From an uncultured Lentibacter sp. (GTDB lineage Bacteria > Pseudomonadota > Alphaproteobacteria > Rhodobacterales > Rhodobacteraceae): a stretch of DNA of 64,000 bases. Position numbers and translations under genes: made by a program. The stretch's first letter is position 1. Each line of letters starts with the position of its first letter. The stretch is from positions 31,569-95,568 of the forward strand of contig NZ_CAKZKL010000030.1 of assembly GCF_937123735.1 (NCBI RefSeq), in the 5' to 3' direction. The notes under the pieces are model-generated. The model was not told the origin of the DNA. It saw nothing but the letters and a program-made list of their open reading frames with translations, and ran no database searches. Of this stretch, positions 25,287-37,581 are shown in pieces.

Positions 25287-27608
25287 TCACTCGGCTGTCA
25301 GCAGCGGCGGCTTGGCACCGGACAAGCGCGGTTTGTCAGGCCCGTCCAGCCGCAGATCAAGTTTGCCATCCTTGACGCCCACCTTGACAACGCCGCCTTT
25401 GGACAGCGTGCCAAAGAGCAGTTCCTCGGCGAGCGGTTTCTTGATGTGCTCCTGGATGACGCGGCCAAGAGGGCGGGCGCCCATCTTGTCATCATAGCCC
25501 TTGTCTGCGAGCCATTGGGCGGCGGCGCGGGTGAGCTCGAAGGTCACATTGCGGTCCATGAGCTGGGCCTCAAGCTGGAGCACAAATTTCTCGACAACCT
25601 GCAAGATCACCTCTTTGGCCAGCGGTGCAAAGCTGATCACCGCGTCCAGGCGGTTGCGGAATTCGGGTGTGAAGGTGCGCTCGATCGCGGCTGTATCCTC
25701 CCCCTCGCGGCGGTCGCGACCAAAGCCAATGGCGGATTTTGCCATCTCCGAGGCCCCGGCGTTTGAGGTCATGATGATGACAACATTGCGGAAGCTGACG
25801 CTGCGGCCGTTGTGATCGGTGAGCTCGCCGTTGTCCATGACCTGAAGCAGGATGTTGTAGACATCGGGGTGGGCTTTTTCCATTTCATCAAGCAGCAAGA
25901 CGCAATGGGGGTGTTGATCTACCCCATCGGTGAGCAGCCCGCCCTGATCAAAGCCGACATAGCCGGGAGGCGCGCCGATCAGCCGTGAAACCGCGTGTTT
26001 CTCCATATATTCGGACATATCAAAGCGCAGAAGCTCAACACCGAGCACATCTGCCAACTGTTTGGCGACCTCGGTTTTGCCCACGCCCGTCGGACCGGCG
26101 AAGAGATAATTGCCAATGGGCTTTTCAGGTTCGCGCAGGCCTGCGCGAGACAGTTTGATGGCCGAGGACAGGGCCTCGATGGCTTCATCCTGGCCAAAGA
26201 CCACACGTTTGAGCGATTTCTCCAGATCCTTGAGCACGGCACCATCGTCTTTGGACACATTTTTGGGCGGAATACGGGCAATTTTGGCAACCACTGCTTC
26301 AACCTCTTTGGTGCCGATCGTCTTGCGGCGTTTTGCGGATTTGAGCAGGTGCTGTGCGGCACCGGCCTCGTCGATCACGTCAATGGCGCTGTCGGGCAAT
26401 TTGCGGTCGTTGATGTAGCGGGCGGCCAGCTCGACCGAGGTTTTGATCGCGTCATTGGTGTATTTGACCCCGTGATGCTCTTCAAAATAGGGCTTGATGC
26501 CCCGCAAGATTTTCACGGCATCTTCAACCGAGGGTTCGTTGACATCAATCTTCTGGAAGCGGCGCGAGAGTGCGCGGTCTTTCTCAAAATGTTGGCGAAA
26601 TTCCTTGTAAGTGGTGGAGCCCATGGTGCGCAGCTTACCTCCGGCCAGCGCGGGTTTGAGCAGGTTGGAGGCATCCATGGCCCCGCCCGAGGTGGCACCG
26701 GCGCCGATCACGGTGTGGATTTCGTCAATGAACAGCACAGCGTCGGCATGATCTTCGAGTTCCTTGACGACAGCTTTCAAGCGCTCCTCAAAATCGCCCC
26801 GATAGCGGGTGCCGGCGAGCAGTGCGCCCATGTCGAGCGAATAGATCGTGGTGTTGGCAAGGATTTCGGGTGTTTCGCCCTTGATGATCTGGTTGGCCAG
26901 CCCCTCGGCGATGGCGGTTTTGCCTACCCCGGGGTCGCCCACCAGCAGGGGGTTGTTTTTGCGGCGGCGGCAGAGCACCTGGATGCAGCGCTCCACTTCG
27001 GAGTCGCGGCCAATCAGCGGGTCGATTTCGCCTTTGCGCGCTTTGGCGTTGAGATCAACGCAATACTTGGCCAGGGCGGTTTCCTCGCCCGAGTCGGCGG
27101 TGGTGCCGCTTTCGGAGTCGATCTCCTCATCCGCGCCAGAGACGGAGCGGGCCTCGCCAAAGGCGGGGTCTTTGGCAACCCCATGGGCGATGAAATTCAC
27201 CGCATCATAGCGGGTCATGTCCTGTTCCTGAAGGAAATAGGCGGCGTTGCTTTCGCGCTCGGCAAAAATGGCGACAAGCACATTGGCTCCGGTGACTTCA
27301 TTGCGCCCGGAGCTTTGAACGTGGATGGCGGCGCGTTGGATCACCCTTTGGAACGCCGCTGTTGGCACGGCCTCAGAGCCCTCGATGTCGGTGACGAGGT
27401 TGCTGAGGTCTTCCTCGATAAACTCCATGAGGGTCTGGCGCAGCTCTTCAGGTTCCACCGAGCAGGCGCGCAGCACGCGCACCGCATCAGGCTCATCGAG
27501 CAGCGCGAGCAGCAGGTGTTCGAGCGTGGCGAATTCATGGCGCTTGGAATTGGCAGTGGCCAAGGCCGCATGAATGGCTTGCTCGAGTGTTGTTGAAAAT
27601 GATGGCAC
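25287..27608 (-). CDS. clpA: ATP-dependent Clp protease ATP-binding subunit ClpA
   Basis: This 773-residue Hsp100 unfoldase has an N-terminal Clp-N repeat domain (1-about 145). The first AAA+ module has Walker A GDPGVGKT at 224-231. The second module has Walker A GPTGVGKT at 505-512 and a ClpP-docking loop region beyond it. No long middle coiled coil is present, which marks ClpA and not ClpB. It feeds substrates to ClpP. The start is GTG at 27608 with AAGGAG about 10 bases upstream. The adaptor gene clpS is not next to it. Confidence 0.93.
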   Translation of the reverse strand: MPSFSTTLEQAIHAALATANSKRHEFATLEHLLLALLDEPDAVRVLRACSVEPEELRQTLMEFIEEDLSNLVTDIEGSEAVPTAAFQRVIQRAAIHVQSSGRNEVTGANVLVAIFAERESNAAYFLQEQDMTRYDAVNFIAHGVAKDPAFGEARSVSGADEEIDSESGTTADSGEETALAKYCVDLNAKARKGEIDPLIGRDSEVERCIQVLCRRRKNNPLLVGDPGVGKTAIAEGLANQIIKGETPEILANTTIYSLDMGALLAGTRYRGDFEERLKAVVKELEDHADAVLFIDEIHTVIGAGATSGGAMDASNLLKPALAGGKLRTMGSTTYKEFRQHFEKDRALSRRFQKIDVNEPSVEDAVKILRGIKPYFEEHHGVKYTNDAIKTSVELAARYINDRKLPDSAIDVIDEAGAAQHLLKSAKRRKTIGTKEVEAVVAKIARIPPKNVSKDDGAVLKDLEKSLKRVVFGQDEAIEALSSAIKLSRAGLREPEKPIGNYLFAGPTGVGKTEVAKQLADVLGVELLRFDMSEYMEKHAVSRLIGAPPGYVGFDQGGLLTDGVDQHPHCVLLLDEMEKAHPDVYNILLQVMDNGELTDHNGRSVSFRNVVIIMTSNAGASEMAKSAIGFGRDRREGEDTAAIERTFTPEFRNRLDAVISFAPLAKEVILQVVEKFVLQLEAQLMDRNVTFELTRAAAQWLADKGYDDKMGARPLGRVIQEHIKKPLAEELLFGTLSKGGVVKVGVKDGKLDLRLDGPDKPRLSGAKPPLLTAE

Positions 27609-27764
27609 TGCTCTCGTGCTCCTTTTGACTTAAGTTATCTTACGTCTCTGGGACCTATACGGCACCTTCGCGCACTTAGGTTAAAGTTTGGTCGATATCA
27701 CGCCAGCTTCAAGGCTTTTCTGAAAAAAGATCTTCATAATTTGCCTCACGAAGCGGTGAGCCGG

Positions 27765-28481
27765 TTAAAATACGTCTTTTTCGGCGCGCAGCTTTGCAAA
27801 GCTTGCGACATCGGCTGCGCGCAGGAAAGGGTTGGTGGCGTTTTCCAGCGCGAGCGAAGAGGGCACGCTGGGCTGGCCGGCGGCACGCAGGCGGGCTGTT
27901 TCTGCGCAGCGGGCCATGATTGCGCTGTCGTTCGGGAAGGCGGCGGCTGCAAACTCTCCGTTGGCGGTGGTATATTCATGGCCCGAGCACACCAGTGTGT
28001 CTGCGGGCAGAGCGGCAAGCTTGCGCAGGCTTTGGAACATCTCTTCGGGGCTGCCCTCAAAAAGCCGCCCGCAGCCGAAGGCCATGAGGCTATCGCCGGT
28101 AAACACATAGCCTGATGCGGGAAAGTGAAAGGCAATATGGCCGCGCGTGTGCCCTGAGACATCATAGATCACAACCTCTTCGCCCAAGACTGTGAGCCTG
28201 TCGCCGTCTTGCACCGTTTCGCTCAGAGGGGGCAGGCGGTGGGCATCGGCTTTGGCCCCGATGGTGCGGGGCGCGGGGCTGAGGCCGTCAAGCCCCTCGA
28301 CGTGGTCCCAGTGGTGGTGGGTGAGCAGGATGGCCGTGAGGGTGAGGCCACGGGCGGCCAGCACGGCATTGATGGGCGCGGCCTCAGGGGCATCTATGAG
28401 CGCGGCCTCGCCTTTGGCATTGACGAGCAGAAAGGCATAATTATCTGACAGGCAGGGGATGGTGATCAGCTCAAGAGGCAT
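27765..28481 (-). CDS. gloB: Hydroxyacylglutathione hydrolase (glyoxalase II)
   Basis: This 238-residue metallo-beta-lactamase-fold enzyme has the di-metal motif THHHWDH at 54-60, plus SGHTRGHIAFHF and GDSLMAFGCGR. It hydrolyses S-lactoylglutathione to D-lactate and glutathione, the last step of methylglyoxal detoxification. The length is slightly short of the E. coli protein. It lies upstream of clpA in the same direction after a 156-base gap that probably holds the clpA promoter. It is divergent from the next methyltransferase. Confidence 0.9.
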   Translation of the reverse strand: MPLELITIPCLSDNYAFLLVNAKGEAALIDAPEAAPINAVLAARGLTLTAILLTHHHWDHVEGLDGLSPAPRTIGAKADAHRLPPLSETVQDGDRLTVLGEEVVIYDVSGHTRGHIAFHFPASGYVFTGDSLMAFGCGRLFEGSPEEMFQSLRKLAALPADTLVCSGHEYTTANGEFAAAAFPNDSAIMARCAETARLRAAGQPSVPSSLALENATNPFLRAADVASFAKLRAEKDVF

Positions 28482-28542
28482 GGCGTTTTCCCGGATGGTT
28501 GGTATGGTATGATCAGAGTGACGGATTGGTTTGGCGCACGCA

Positions 28543-29283
28543 ATGCATCTTGATGTGAAAGATCTGCGAAACTTTTATTACCGCAGCACTTTGGGCCGCG
28601 CGGCGCAAAAGGTGATCCGCGACCAGATGCTGGCGCTTTGGCCCGAGGCCAAAGGCCAAACCGTGGTTGGCTTTGGCTTTGCGGCACCTCTGTTGCGCCC
28701 CTACCTCGGGCAGGCCCGCCGCGTGAGCTGTCTGATGCCCGGCCCGCAAGGGGTTATGCCCTGGCCCGCGGGCCAGCCCAATGTCAGCGTGCTCTGCGAG
28801 GAAACCCATTGGCCGATCGAGACGGGGCATGTGGACAGGCTTGTTGTGATGCACGGGCTGGAAACCAGCGAGTGGCCTGCGGCCGTTTTGGAGGAATGTT
28901 ACAGGGTGTTGGGCCCGGGGGGGCGGGCGCTGTTTATCGTGCCAAACCGCGCCGGACTTTGGAGCCGCAACGACCGCACGCCTTTCGGGTTTGGCCGCCC
29001 GTTCACGATGGGCCAACTTGACCAGCAGCTCAAGCTTTGGGGCTTCAAGCCCGAGCGCAGCCAGACGGCGCTCTACCAGCCTCCGAGCGAGCGGCGGTTT
29101 TGGCGCAAGACGGCGGGGTTTTGCGAAAAACTGGGGCACAGTTTGCCGCTGATTGCGGCGGGGGGGGTCTTGATGGTGGAGGTGAGCAAACAGATCCCTG
29201 CACCCAAACGGCCCGGCCTTGGCCAAAGGGTGCGAAAACCCTCTTTTGTGCTTCAGCCGATGCCGGAGGGCTTGCCGGTGTGA
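28543..29283 (+). CDS. Class I SAM-dependent methyltransferase, substrate unknown
   Basis: This 246-residue protein has a Rossmann methyltransferase layout in which the usual glycine-rich SAM loop is replaced by [16 protein letters not shown] (about 42-57). [35 protein letters not shown] (the post-II region, about 100-135) is split over a typical motif spacing. The family is common beside gloB in Rhodobacteraceae as far as I recall. The ATG at 28543 ([13 protein letters not shown]) is preferred over the TTG four codons earlier. The C-terminus is basic and proline-rich. Confidence 0.7.
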   Translation: MHLDVKDLRNFYYRSTLGRAAQKVIRDQMLALWPEAKGQTVVGFGFAAPLLRPYLGQARRVSCLMPGPQGVMPWPAGQPNVSVLCEETHWPIETGHVDRLVVMHGLETSEWPAAVLEECYRVLGPGGRALFIVPNRAGLWSRNDRTPFGFGRPFTMGQLDQQLKLWGFKPERSQTALYQPPSERRFWRKTAGFCEKLGHSLPLIAAGGVLMVEVSKQIPAPKRPGLGQRVRKPSFVLQPMPEGLPV

Positions 29284-29584
29284 GCGGGGTTTGAGGGATT
29301 CTGCCATGATAGCGTTAACTTTTGCACGGTGAATCGCCCAAAAGCTGATTCAAATGGTGATATTTGCAGGCGCAAACGGTCGCAGTTTGGGTAAGTAGTT
29401 GTTAACAGTCGATTTTAGGCAGTGTCGAAAAATGCTCAAGCAGGTTGCCGCAACCTGATTGCTCTGCTACACCCGCCTCGATTTAGCTGCTTTGAGAAAA
29501 CTCAGGGTGAAAACGCCCCCGAGCGAGCTATGTGCAGATTTTGCACATGACACCGCGAAGGGCCAGAAAATCGAAAGGGTGGAC
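29284..29584 (+). other. Upstream region and leader of the F1 ATP synthase operon
   Basis: No gene is seen in this 301-base stretch. It holds two clean inverted repeats: CAGGTTG-CCG-CAACCTG (29441-29457) and TGTGCA-GATTT-TGCACA (29531-29547). The second is 37 bases before the atpH GTG and could affect ribosome access. An open frame from 29459 reads into atpH but its first 42 codons do not look like protein. The operon promoter must be here, but no strong -35/-10 pair stands out. Confidence 0.55.
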
Positions 29585-30145
29585 GTGTCCGAACCAGCTT
29601 CGATCTCTTCCGGCATTGCTGCGCGCTATGCCACGGCCGTATTCTCACTGGCCAGTGAAACGAAGAAACTCAAAGCCGTCGAGGGGGACCTTGACAGCTT
29701 GGAAGCCGCGCTGGCTGACAGCGCAGATTTTAACAATCTCATCTCAAGCCCTGTGTATAGCAGGGAAGAGCAGGGCGCGGCTGTGGCCGGGCTTGCCAAG
29801 AAGATGAAACTTTCCCCGATGATGACCAGCACGCTCGGCCTTATGGCTGCGAAGCGGCGTCTGTTTGTCCTGCCTCAGCTCGTGCGCGCCCTGCGCGCCG
29901 CGATTGCGCAAGACAAAGGGGAAGTGGCGGCCGAGGTCGTAAGTGCGAAGGCGCTGACCAAGACGCAATCAGACAAGCTTGCCAAGACTTTGAAAGAGCG
30001 CTTTGGCAAGACTGTGACTATCAATGCGACCGTGGATGAAACCCTCATCGGCGGTCTTGTCGTCAAGGTGGGCTCGAAAATGATCGACACGTCGATCCGT
30101 TCGCAGCTCAGCTCCCTCCAGAATGCAATGAAAGAGGTCGGATAA
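29585..30145 (+). CDS. atpH: ATP synthase F1 subunit delta
   Basis: This 186-residue delta subunit (OSCP family) forms the stator contact on top of F1. Its N-terminal helical domain begins SISSGIAARYATAVFSLA. The C-terminal half has the family signature ETLIGGLVVKVGSKMIDTSIRSQL. The start is GTG at 29585 (VSEPASIS), placed by family length; AAAGGGTGG just upstream can serve as the ribosome site. The next gene follows immediately. The F0 genes are elsewhere, as usual in alphaproteobacteria. Confidence 0.93.
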   Translation: MSEPASISSGIAARYATAVFSLASETKKLKAVEGDLDSLEAALADSADFNNLISSPVYSREEQGAAVAGLAKKMKLSPMMTSTLGLMAAKRRLFVLPQLVRALRAAIAQDKGEVAAEVVSAKALTKTQSDKLAKTLKERFGKTVTINATVDETLIGGLVVKVGSKMIDTSIRSQLSSLQNAMKEVG

Positions 30146-31684
<1,539 letters not shown>

Positions 31685-31699
31685 GGGGGAGATAGGGCA

Positions 31700-32581
31700 A
31701 TGCCAAATCTCAAGGACCTTAAAAACCGGATCGCGTCGGTCAAATCGACCCGCAAGATCACGAAGGCTATGCAAATGGTGGCCGCCGCAAAATTGCGGCG
31801 GGCCCAAGAGGCTGCCGAAGCCTCACGGCCCTATACAGAGCGCTTCAATGCGGTTCTGGGCGGGTTGGCCGCTTCTGTGGGAACCTCTGATGGCGCGCCG
31901 CTCTTGCTGCGCGGCACAGGGGACGACAAGGTGCATCTGCTCGTTGTCATGACCTCAGAGCGCGGCTTGTGCGGTGGTTTCAACACCAACATCGTAAAAC
32001 TGGCAAAACAACATGCCCAGAAGCTTCTGGCCGAGGGCAAATCCGTCAAGATCCTGACCGTTGGCAAAAAAGGCCGCGAGCAGATGAAACGGGACTTCCA
32101 GAGCAATCTGGTGGCACATGTTGATTTGAGCGAAGTGAAGACCCTTGGATATGATAACGCCAAGGACATTGCGACAGACCTTCTCGCGCGCTTTGAGGCG
32201 GGTGAGTATGATGTTGCGACGATCTTTTACAGCGCGTTCCAGTCGGTCATCAGCCAGATCCCAACGGCGTTGCAGGTTATCCCTGCGAGTTATGACGCGC
32301 CGGAAGGGGACGCAGGCGGTGCCAGTGCCGATTACGACTATGAGCCTGACCAGGACCAGATCCTGGCAGACCTCTTGCCGCGCGGTGTGGCGACGCAGAT
32401 CTTTGCGGCGCTTCTGGAAAACGGCGCAAGCGAACAGGGCGCGCGGATGTCTGCTATGGACAACGCGACCCGCAACGCTGGCGACATGATCGACGATCTG
32501 ACAGTCGAGTTTAACCGCTCACGTCAGGCTGTGATTACGAACGAGCTTATCGAGATTATCTCGGGCGCTGAGGCGCTCTAA
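31700..32581 (+). CDS. atpG: ATP synthase F1 subunit gamma
   Basis: This 293-residue central-stalk subunit begins [20 protein letters not shown] with the long N-terminal helix. It has the [11 protein letters not shown] block (about 90-100) and ends in the C-terminal helix ending EIISGAEAL, whose conserved part is [11 protein letters not shown]. It rotates inside the alpha3beta3 ring. A short insert (about 195-215, acidic, [16 protein letters not shown]) is typical of alphaproteobacteria. A GGGGGAGA ribosome site lies upstream. Confidence 0.97.
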   Translation: MPNLKDLKNRIASVKSTRKITKAMQMVAAAKLRRAQEAAEASRPYTERFNAVLGGLAASVGTSDGAPLLLRGTGDDKVHLLVVMTSERGLCGGFNTNIVKLAKQHAQKLLAEGKSVKILTVGKKGREQMKRDFQSNLVAHVDLSEVKTLGYDNAKDIATDLLARFEAGEYDVATIFYSAFQSVISQIPTALQVIPASYDAPEGDAGGASADYDYEPDQDQILADLLPRGVATQIFAALLENGASEQGARMSAMDNATRNAGDMIDDLTVEFNRSRQAVITNELIEIISGAEAL

Positions 32582-34024
<1,443 letters not shown>

Positions 34025-34035
34025 AGGAGGCACCA

Positions 34036-34431
34036 ATGGCCGATACAATGCAATTTGATCTGGTCAGCCCGGAGCGCAACCTTGCTTCCATGCAGGTTGC
34101 CTCTGTGCAGATCCCCGGGGCTGACGGGCAAATGACGGCAATGCCGAACCATGCGCCTGTGATCACCACGCTGCGGCCAGGTGTTTTGGCTGTGAGCGGG
34201 CCTGAGGGCGATGTCTCCTATGCGGTGACCGGCGGTTTTGCCGAGATCAACCCTGAGGGGCTGTCTGTTCTGGCGGAGAAGGCCATTCCCTTGGCCGATG
34301 CCAAAGCGGCCGATCTTGAGCCTGTTGTGGCCGCTGCCAAAGAGGCGGCTGCCACGGCTTCAGCGGAAAACCGCGATATGGCCGAGCTCTTGCTCGCAGA
34401 CCTTGAAGAGCTTCTTCAAAAAATGGTCTGA
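34036..34431 (+). CDS. atpC: ATP synthase F1 subunit epsilon
   Basis: This 131-residue protein has the N-terminal beta-sandwich of epsilon ([17 protein letters not shown] and [14 protein letters not shown]) and a C-terminal two-helix part. Epsilon links gamma to the c-ring and can inhibit ATP hydrolysis through its helices. AAAGGAGGC gives a near-ideal ribosome site. It is the last gene of the operon, followed by a strong terminator at 34459. Confidence 0.95.
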   Translation: MADTMQFDLVSPERNLASMQVASVQIPGADGQMTAMPNHAPVITTLRPGVLAVSGPEGDVSYAVTGGFAEINPEGLSVLAEKAIPLADAKAADLEPVVAAAKEAAATASAENRDMAELLLADLEELLQKMV

Positions 34432-34458
34432 TATTGCGCAGAGATGCACTGAAATGAT

Positions 34459-34490
34459 ATGCCTCAACCCTAGCGGGTTGAGGCATTTTT
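34459..34490 (+). terminator. Intrinsic terminator of the atpHAGDC operon
   Basis: A perfect 12-bp stem (ATGCCTCAACCC / GGGTTGAGGCAT) with a four-base loop TAGC is followed by TTTT, 28 bases after the atpC stop. It is the strongest terminator in the window and should end the ATP synthase transcript. Confidence 0.92.
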
Positions 34491-34522
34491 AGGTTTTGGG
34501 ATCTAAGGTTGCGAAAACGATC

Positions 34523-34547
34523 TGCCCCGCCTTTCAGGAGCGGGGCA
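34523..34547 (+). other. Second hairpin between atpC and the lectin gene
   Basis: TGCCCCGC and GCGGGGCA form a perfect 8-bp stem with a nine-base loop. No T-run follows, so it is not a classic terminator. It lies 37 bases before the lectin start and may form part of that gene's leader. Confidence 0.55.
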
Positions 34548-34584
34548 AAGCGAGCGTTTAAGTGGTAAAGGGGTGCAAGACAGG

Positions 34585-34929
34585 ATGAAAACACTCAGCG
34601 GTGCGATTGCCGTGGCTCAGGGCCACGATGTGCTTTTTGAACATTTTCAAGATGGCGGTGATATGTGGACCGGCACGGGAAGCCGCGAGCTGCGCAAGCC
34701 GGTTGTCTTTCGCGAGGCGTTTCGCGAGAACCCTGTCGTGCACTGCTCGCTCACGCTTTGGGATGTGGACAGCGCCACGAACCTGCGCGCCGATATTGAG
34801 GCGGACAACATCACCCCCACGGGCTTTGACCTGGTGTTTCGCACATGGGGCGACACCAGAATTGCCCGCTTGCGGGTGAGCTGGATGGCGATTGGCGGCA
34901 TGTGCAGCGAAGACAGTTGGGAGCTGTAG
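34585..34929 (+). CDS. H-type lectin domain protein
   Basis: This 114-residue protein is almost entirely one H-type lectin domain. It has PVVHCSLTLWDVD (about 50-62), N-x-R at 66-68, DNITPTGFDLVFRTWGD (about 74-90) and ARLRVSWMAIGG at the end. H-type lectins are trimeric beta-sandwiches first described in snail agglutinin and slime-mould discoidins, often binding GalNAc. No signal peptide is seen, so secretion is unclear. The ATG at 34585 is preferred over GTG four codons earlier because AAGGGG lies about 11 bases before it. Its target sugar and role are unknown. Confidence 0.75.
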   Translation: MKTLSGAIAVAQGHDVLFEHFQDGGDMWTGTGSRELRKPVVFREAFRENPVVHCSLTLWDVDSATNLRADIEADNITPTGFDLVFRTWGDTRIARLRVSWMAIGGMCSEDSWEL

Positions 34930-34963
34930 CGCCCAACTGCGCGCGCGGGCTTGGCAGAGCGCC

Positions 34964-35974
34964 TTAGAACATGCCTTCGTAAATAGGTTCCAGCATCTCC
35001 GTATCAAACAGCGAGCTCACCGACGTGCCGTTCCAGATGTTGAGTATCGCCTGGGCAAACATGGGCGCGGTTGGCACGACGCGGATGTTATGGGTCTTTT
35101 TGACCTCTGCGCTGGCTGCGATGGTGTCGGTGATGACAAGAGACTTCATCACTGAATTGGTGATGCGCTCGCAAGCCGGCCCGGAGAGCACTCCGTGGGT
35201 GATATAGGCATGCACTTCGCTGGCGCCGTTCTCTATGAGAACTTCCGCAGCTTTGCAAAGTGTGCCGGCGGTGTCGACCATGTCATCCACGATGATACAT
35301 TTCTTGCCCGAGACATCGCCGATCACGGTCATTTCGGCCACTTCGCCTGCCTTTTCGCGGCGTTTGTCCACGATAGAGAGGGGGGCGTTGATCCGCTTGG
35401 CCAGCTCGCGCGCGCGCGCCACGCCGCCAACATCCGGAGAAACGACCATGATGTCTTCAAGCTCGTTTTTGAACTGGTGTTTGATGTCGAGCGCAAAGAT
35501 CGGAGAGGCATAGAGGTTGTCGACCGGAATATCAAAAAACCCCTGAATTTGCGCGGCGTGCAGATCCATGGTCAGGACCCGCTCGATGCCTGTTCCGACC
35601 AGCATATTTGCGACCAGCTTGGCCGAAATCGGCGTGCGCGCCTTTGAGCGGCGGTCCTGGCGGGCATAGCCAAAATAAGGGATCACGGCCGTGATCCGCT
35701 TGGCGGAGGAGCGGCGCAGGGCATCGGCCATGATCAACAGTTCCATAAGGTTGTCATTGGCGGGGTTGGATGTGCTCTGGATGATGAACATGTCTTCGCC
35801 GCGCACATTGTCAAAGACCTCGACAAAAATCTCGCCGTCATTGAAGCGTTCCACGCGTGCCTCAACCAGCCCCTGGCTGACCCCACGGTGCAAGGACATG
35901 CGCCGCGCGATGGCCTTGGAGAGGGGCATATTGGAATTGCCTGCAATCAGTTTGGGTTCTTTGGTGGTAGACAT
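34964..35974 (-). CDS. prs: Ribose-phosphate pyrophosphokinase
   Basis: This 336-residue PRPP synthetase has the family features [20 protein letters not shown] (ribose-phosphate loop, about 130-150) and the PRPP-binding loop [13 protein letters not shown] (about 220-232). It also has GYARQDRR near the ATP site. It makes PRPP from ribose 5-phosphate and ATP for nucleotide, histidine and tryptophan synthesis. I start at the ATG at 35974 (MSTTKEPKL); the frame reaches about 45 codons further upstream but that part is not Prs-like. It converges on the lectin gene. Confidence 0.96.
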   Translation of the reverse strand: MSTTKEPKLIAGNSNMPLSKAIARRMSLHRGVSQGLVEARVERFNDGEIFVEVFDNVRGEDMFIIQSTSNPANDNLMELLIMADALRRSSAKRITAVIPYFGYARQDRRSKARTPISAKLVANMLVGTGIERVLTMDLHAAQIQGFFDIPVDNLYASPIFALDIKHQFKNELEDIMVVSPDVGGVARARELAKRINAPLSIVDKRREKAGEVAEMTVIGDVSGKKCIIVDDMVDTAGTLCKAAEVLIENGASEVHAYITHGVLSGPACERITNSVMKSLVITDTIAASAEVKKTHNIRVVPTAPMFAQAILNIWNGTSVSSLFDTEMLEPIYEGMF

Positions 35975-36107
35975 GTCGCGCGGCCCCCCGGCTTTGGATT
36001 TTATGACAGAATCGTGAAGTTGACACCGCTTAACATCTAACGCATGGCTGGCAAAGGTTGCACTTGGCCGCAAGCGCCAACTGTAGAAAAAAAGGAAGGC
36101 AAAGCCC

Positions 36108-36713
36108 ATGGCATCACTTGATTATTATTTCACGACTCTCAGCCCTTGGGCCTATCTGGCAGGGCTGCGCGCCGAGGAAATAGCGGCGCGGCACGGGCTG
36201 ACGATTGCCTATAAGCCATTGGATATCATGGCACTATTTGCGCGCACCGGGGGCACCGCCCCCGCCGACAGGCACCCCTCGCGCATGGAGTATCGCAGTC
36301 AGGAGCTGCGCCGACAGGTTCGGAAAACGGGGCTGGCCATGACGTTGCCAAAACCGGCGTTCTGGCCCACCAACCCCGCGCCCTCGTCTTATGCGATTAT
36401 TGCTGCGCAGGAAGCGGGCGGCTCGGGCGATCTGGGGCTGCTGACCCATAGCCTGATGCGGGCCTGCTGGGCCGAGGAAAAGGACATTGGTGCGGAAGCC
36501 GTGGTGCAAGAGTGCCTGGCGGCTGCGGGCTTTGACACCGGGCTGACCATGAGCGGGCTGCTGACGGGTGCGGAAATATATGCGCGCAATCTGGAAGAGG
36601 CCGTGGCCCGAGGTGTCTTTGGCGCGCCGTTTTATGTGCTTGAAAATGGTGAGAAATTCTGGGGCCAAGACCGGCTTGACGATTTGGACGCCTATCTCGC
36701 AGGCAAGTTGTGA
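36108..36713 (+). CDS. 2-hydroxychromene-2-carboxylate isomerase-like protein (DsbA/GST-kappa fold)
   Basis: This 201-residue protein has the DsbA-like thioredoxin fold of the HCCA isomerase family. It begins [16 protein letters not shown], with the catalytic serine near residue 12 instead of a CxxC. It ends with [24 protein letters not shown], split here as [17 protein letters not shown]. In naphthalene degraders the enzyme is glutathione-dependent, but in genomes without that pathway the true substrate is usually unknown. It overlaps the next gene by GTGA. Confidence 0.82.
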   Translation: MASLDYYFTTLSPWAYLAGLRAEEIAARHGLTIAYKPLDIMALFARTGGTAPADRHPSRMEYRSQELRRQVRKTGLAMTLPKPAFWPTNPAPSSYAIIAAQEAGGSGDLGLLTHSLMRACWAEEKDIGAEAVVQECLAAAGFDTGLTMSGLLTGAEIYARNLEEAVARGVFGAPFYVLENGEKFWGQDRLDDLDAYLAGKL

Positions 36714-37504
36714 GTGCAGAGCTTAGAGCTGGCCACACTGTTCATGCGCGCACCTTGGGAACGGGTGCGCGTCGGGGCTTGATGCTGCATTGCTCCCTTG
36801 CCCACGGGGGGGCGTGGCGTGGTTTGGCGGGGCAGTTTGAAGATCAGTTCAGCTTTGTTGCGCCAGATTTGCTTGGGCATGGGCGCAGCGCGGCCTGGAA
36901 CGGGCAGGGCTGTTTTCATCAGGCTTGCAGCGCCGTGGCCCAGAGCTTTTTGGGCGAAGAACCTGTTGATATTGTTGGGCATTCCTTTGGTGCAACACTT
37001 GCTTTGCGGCTGGCGCTTGAAGCGCCGGGGGCGGTGCGCAGCTTGGTGTTGTTTGAGCCGGTGTTCTTTGCTGTGGCCTTGGCTGACGACCCTCATTTTG
37101 TGAATGATATGAATGGCTTGGACCTTATGATTGCGGCGGGTAAGCGGCGAGAGGCGACCAAGGCTTTTCTAAGCGCCTGGGGCGGCGGGCTGCCTTGGGA
37201 GGCCATGCCCAAAGAGGTGCAGGACGATATGGCGGCCCGCATTCATGTGATCAATGATGCCGCGCCGGCGCTTTATCAGGATACTGCGGGGCTCTTGCGC
37301 GAGGGGCGGTTGCAAGCGCTTGAAATACCTGTTTTTTTGGTGCGTGGAAGCCAATCTGACCCGGTGATCGAGACGATCAACGAGGGCCTTGCGCGGCGCA
37401 TTCCGGGCGCAAAAACAGCCGTTCTGGAGGGGGCGGGCCATATGCTGCCCATCAGCCACCCCAAAGACTGCGCCGCACTCCTGCGCGGCTTCTGGCAGCT
37501 GTGA
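36710..37504 (+). CDS. Alpha/beta hydrolase
   Basis: This 264-residue alpha/beta-fold hydrolase has the nucleophile elbow GHSFGA (serine near residue 88). The acid residue is probably the aspartate in GSQSDP and the histidine is in GAGHMLP (near 244). LLGHGRS near residue 54 supports the family. The substrate is unknown. The start is GTG at 36710, overlapping the stop of the isomerase gene, so the two are translated together and may act in one detoxification route; this is inference. Confidence 0.8.
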   Translation: MSAELRAGHTVHARTLGTGARRGLMLHCSLAHGGAWRGLAGQFEDQFSFVAPDLLGHGRSAAWNGQGCFHQACSAVAQSFLGEEPVDIVGHSFGATLALRLALEAPGAVRSLVLFEPVFFAVALADDPHFVNDMNGLDLMIAAGKRREATKAFLSAWGGGLPWEAMPKEVQDDMAARIHVINDAAPALYQDTAGLLREGRLQALEIPVFLVRGSQSDPVIETINEGLARRIPGAKTAVLEGAGHMLPISHPKDCAALLRGFWQL

Positions 37505-37581
37505 TCAGGGCGTAGGGCTGGCTGTAGGGCGCGCAGTATGGCTGCCTGTATGGACAGCCTGTGTGGCCAAAGGTGCGCGGC

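Noticed and set aside
25995..27596. 533-residue plus-strand open frame opposite clpA
   Set aside because: Antisense to conserved ClpA; the composition (Gly/Phe/Asp/His) is that of a reverse-complement shadow.
29459..29584. Longer start of atpH at 29459
   Set aside because: The 42 added residues are unlike delta subunits, and the GTG at 29585 gives the usual N-terminus SISSGIAARYA.
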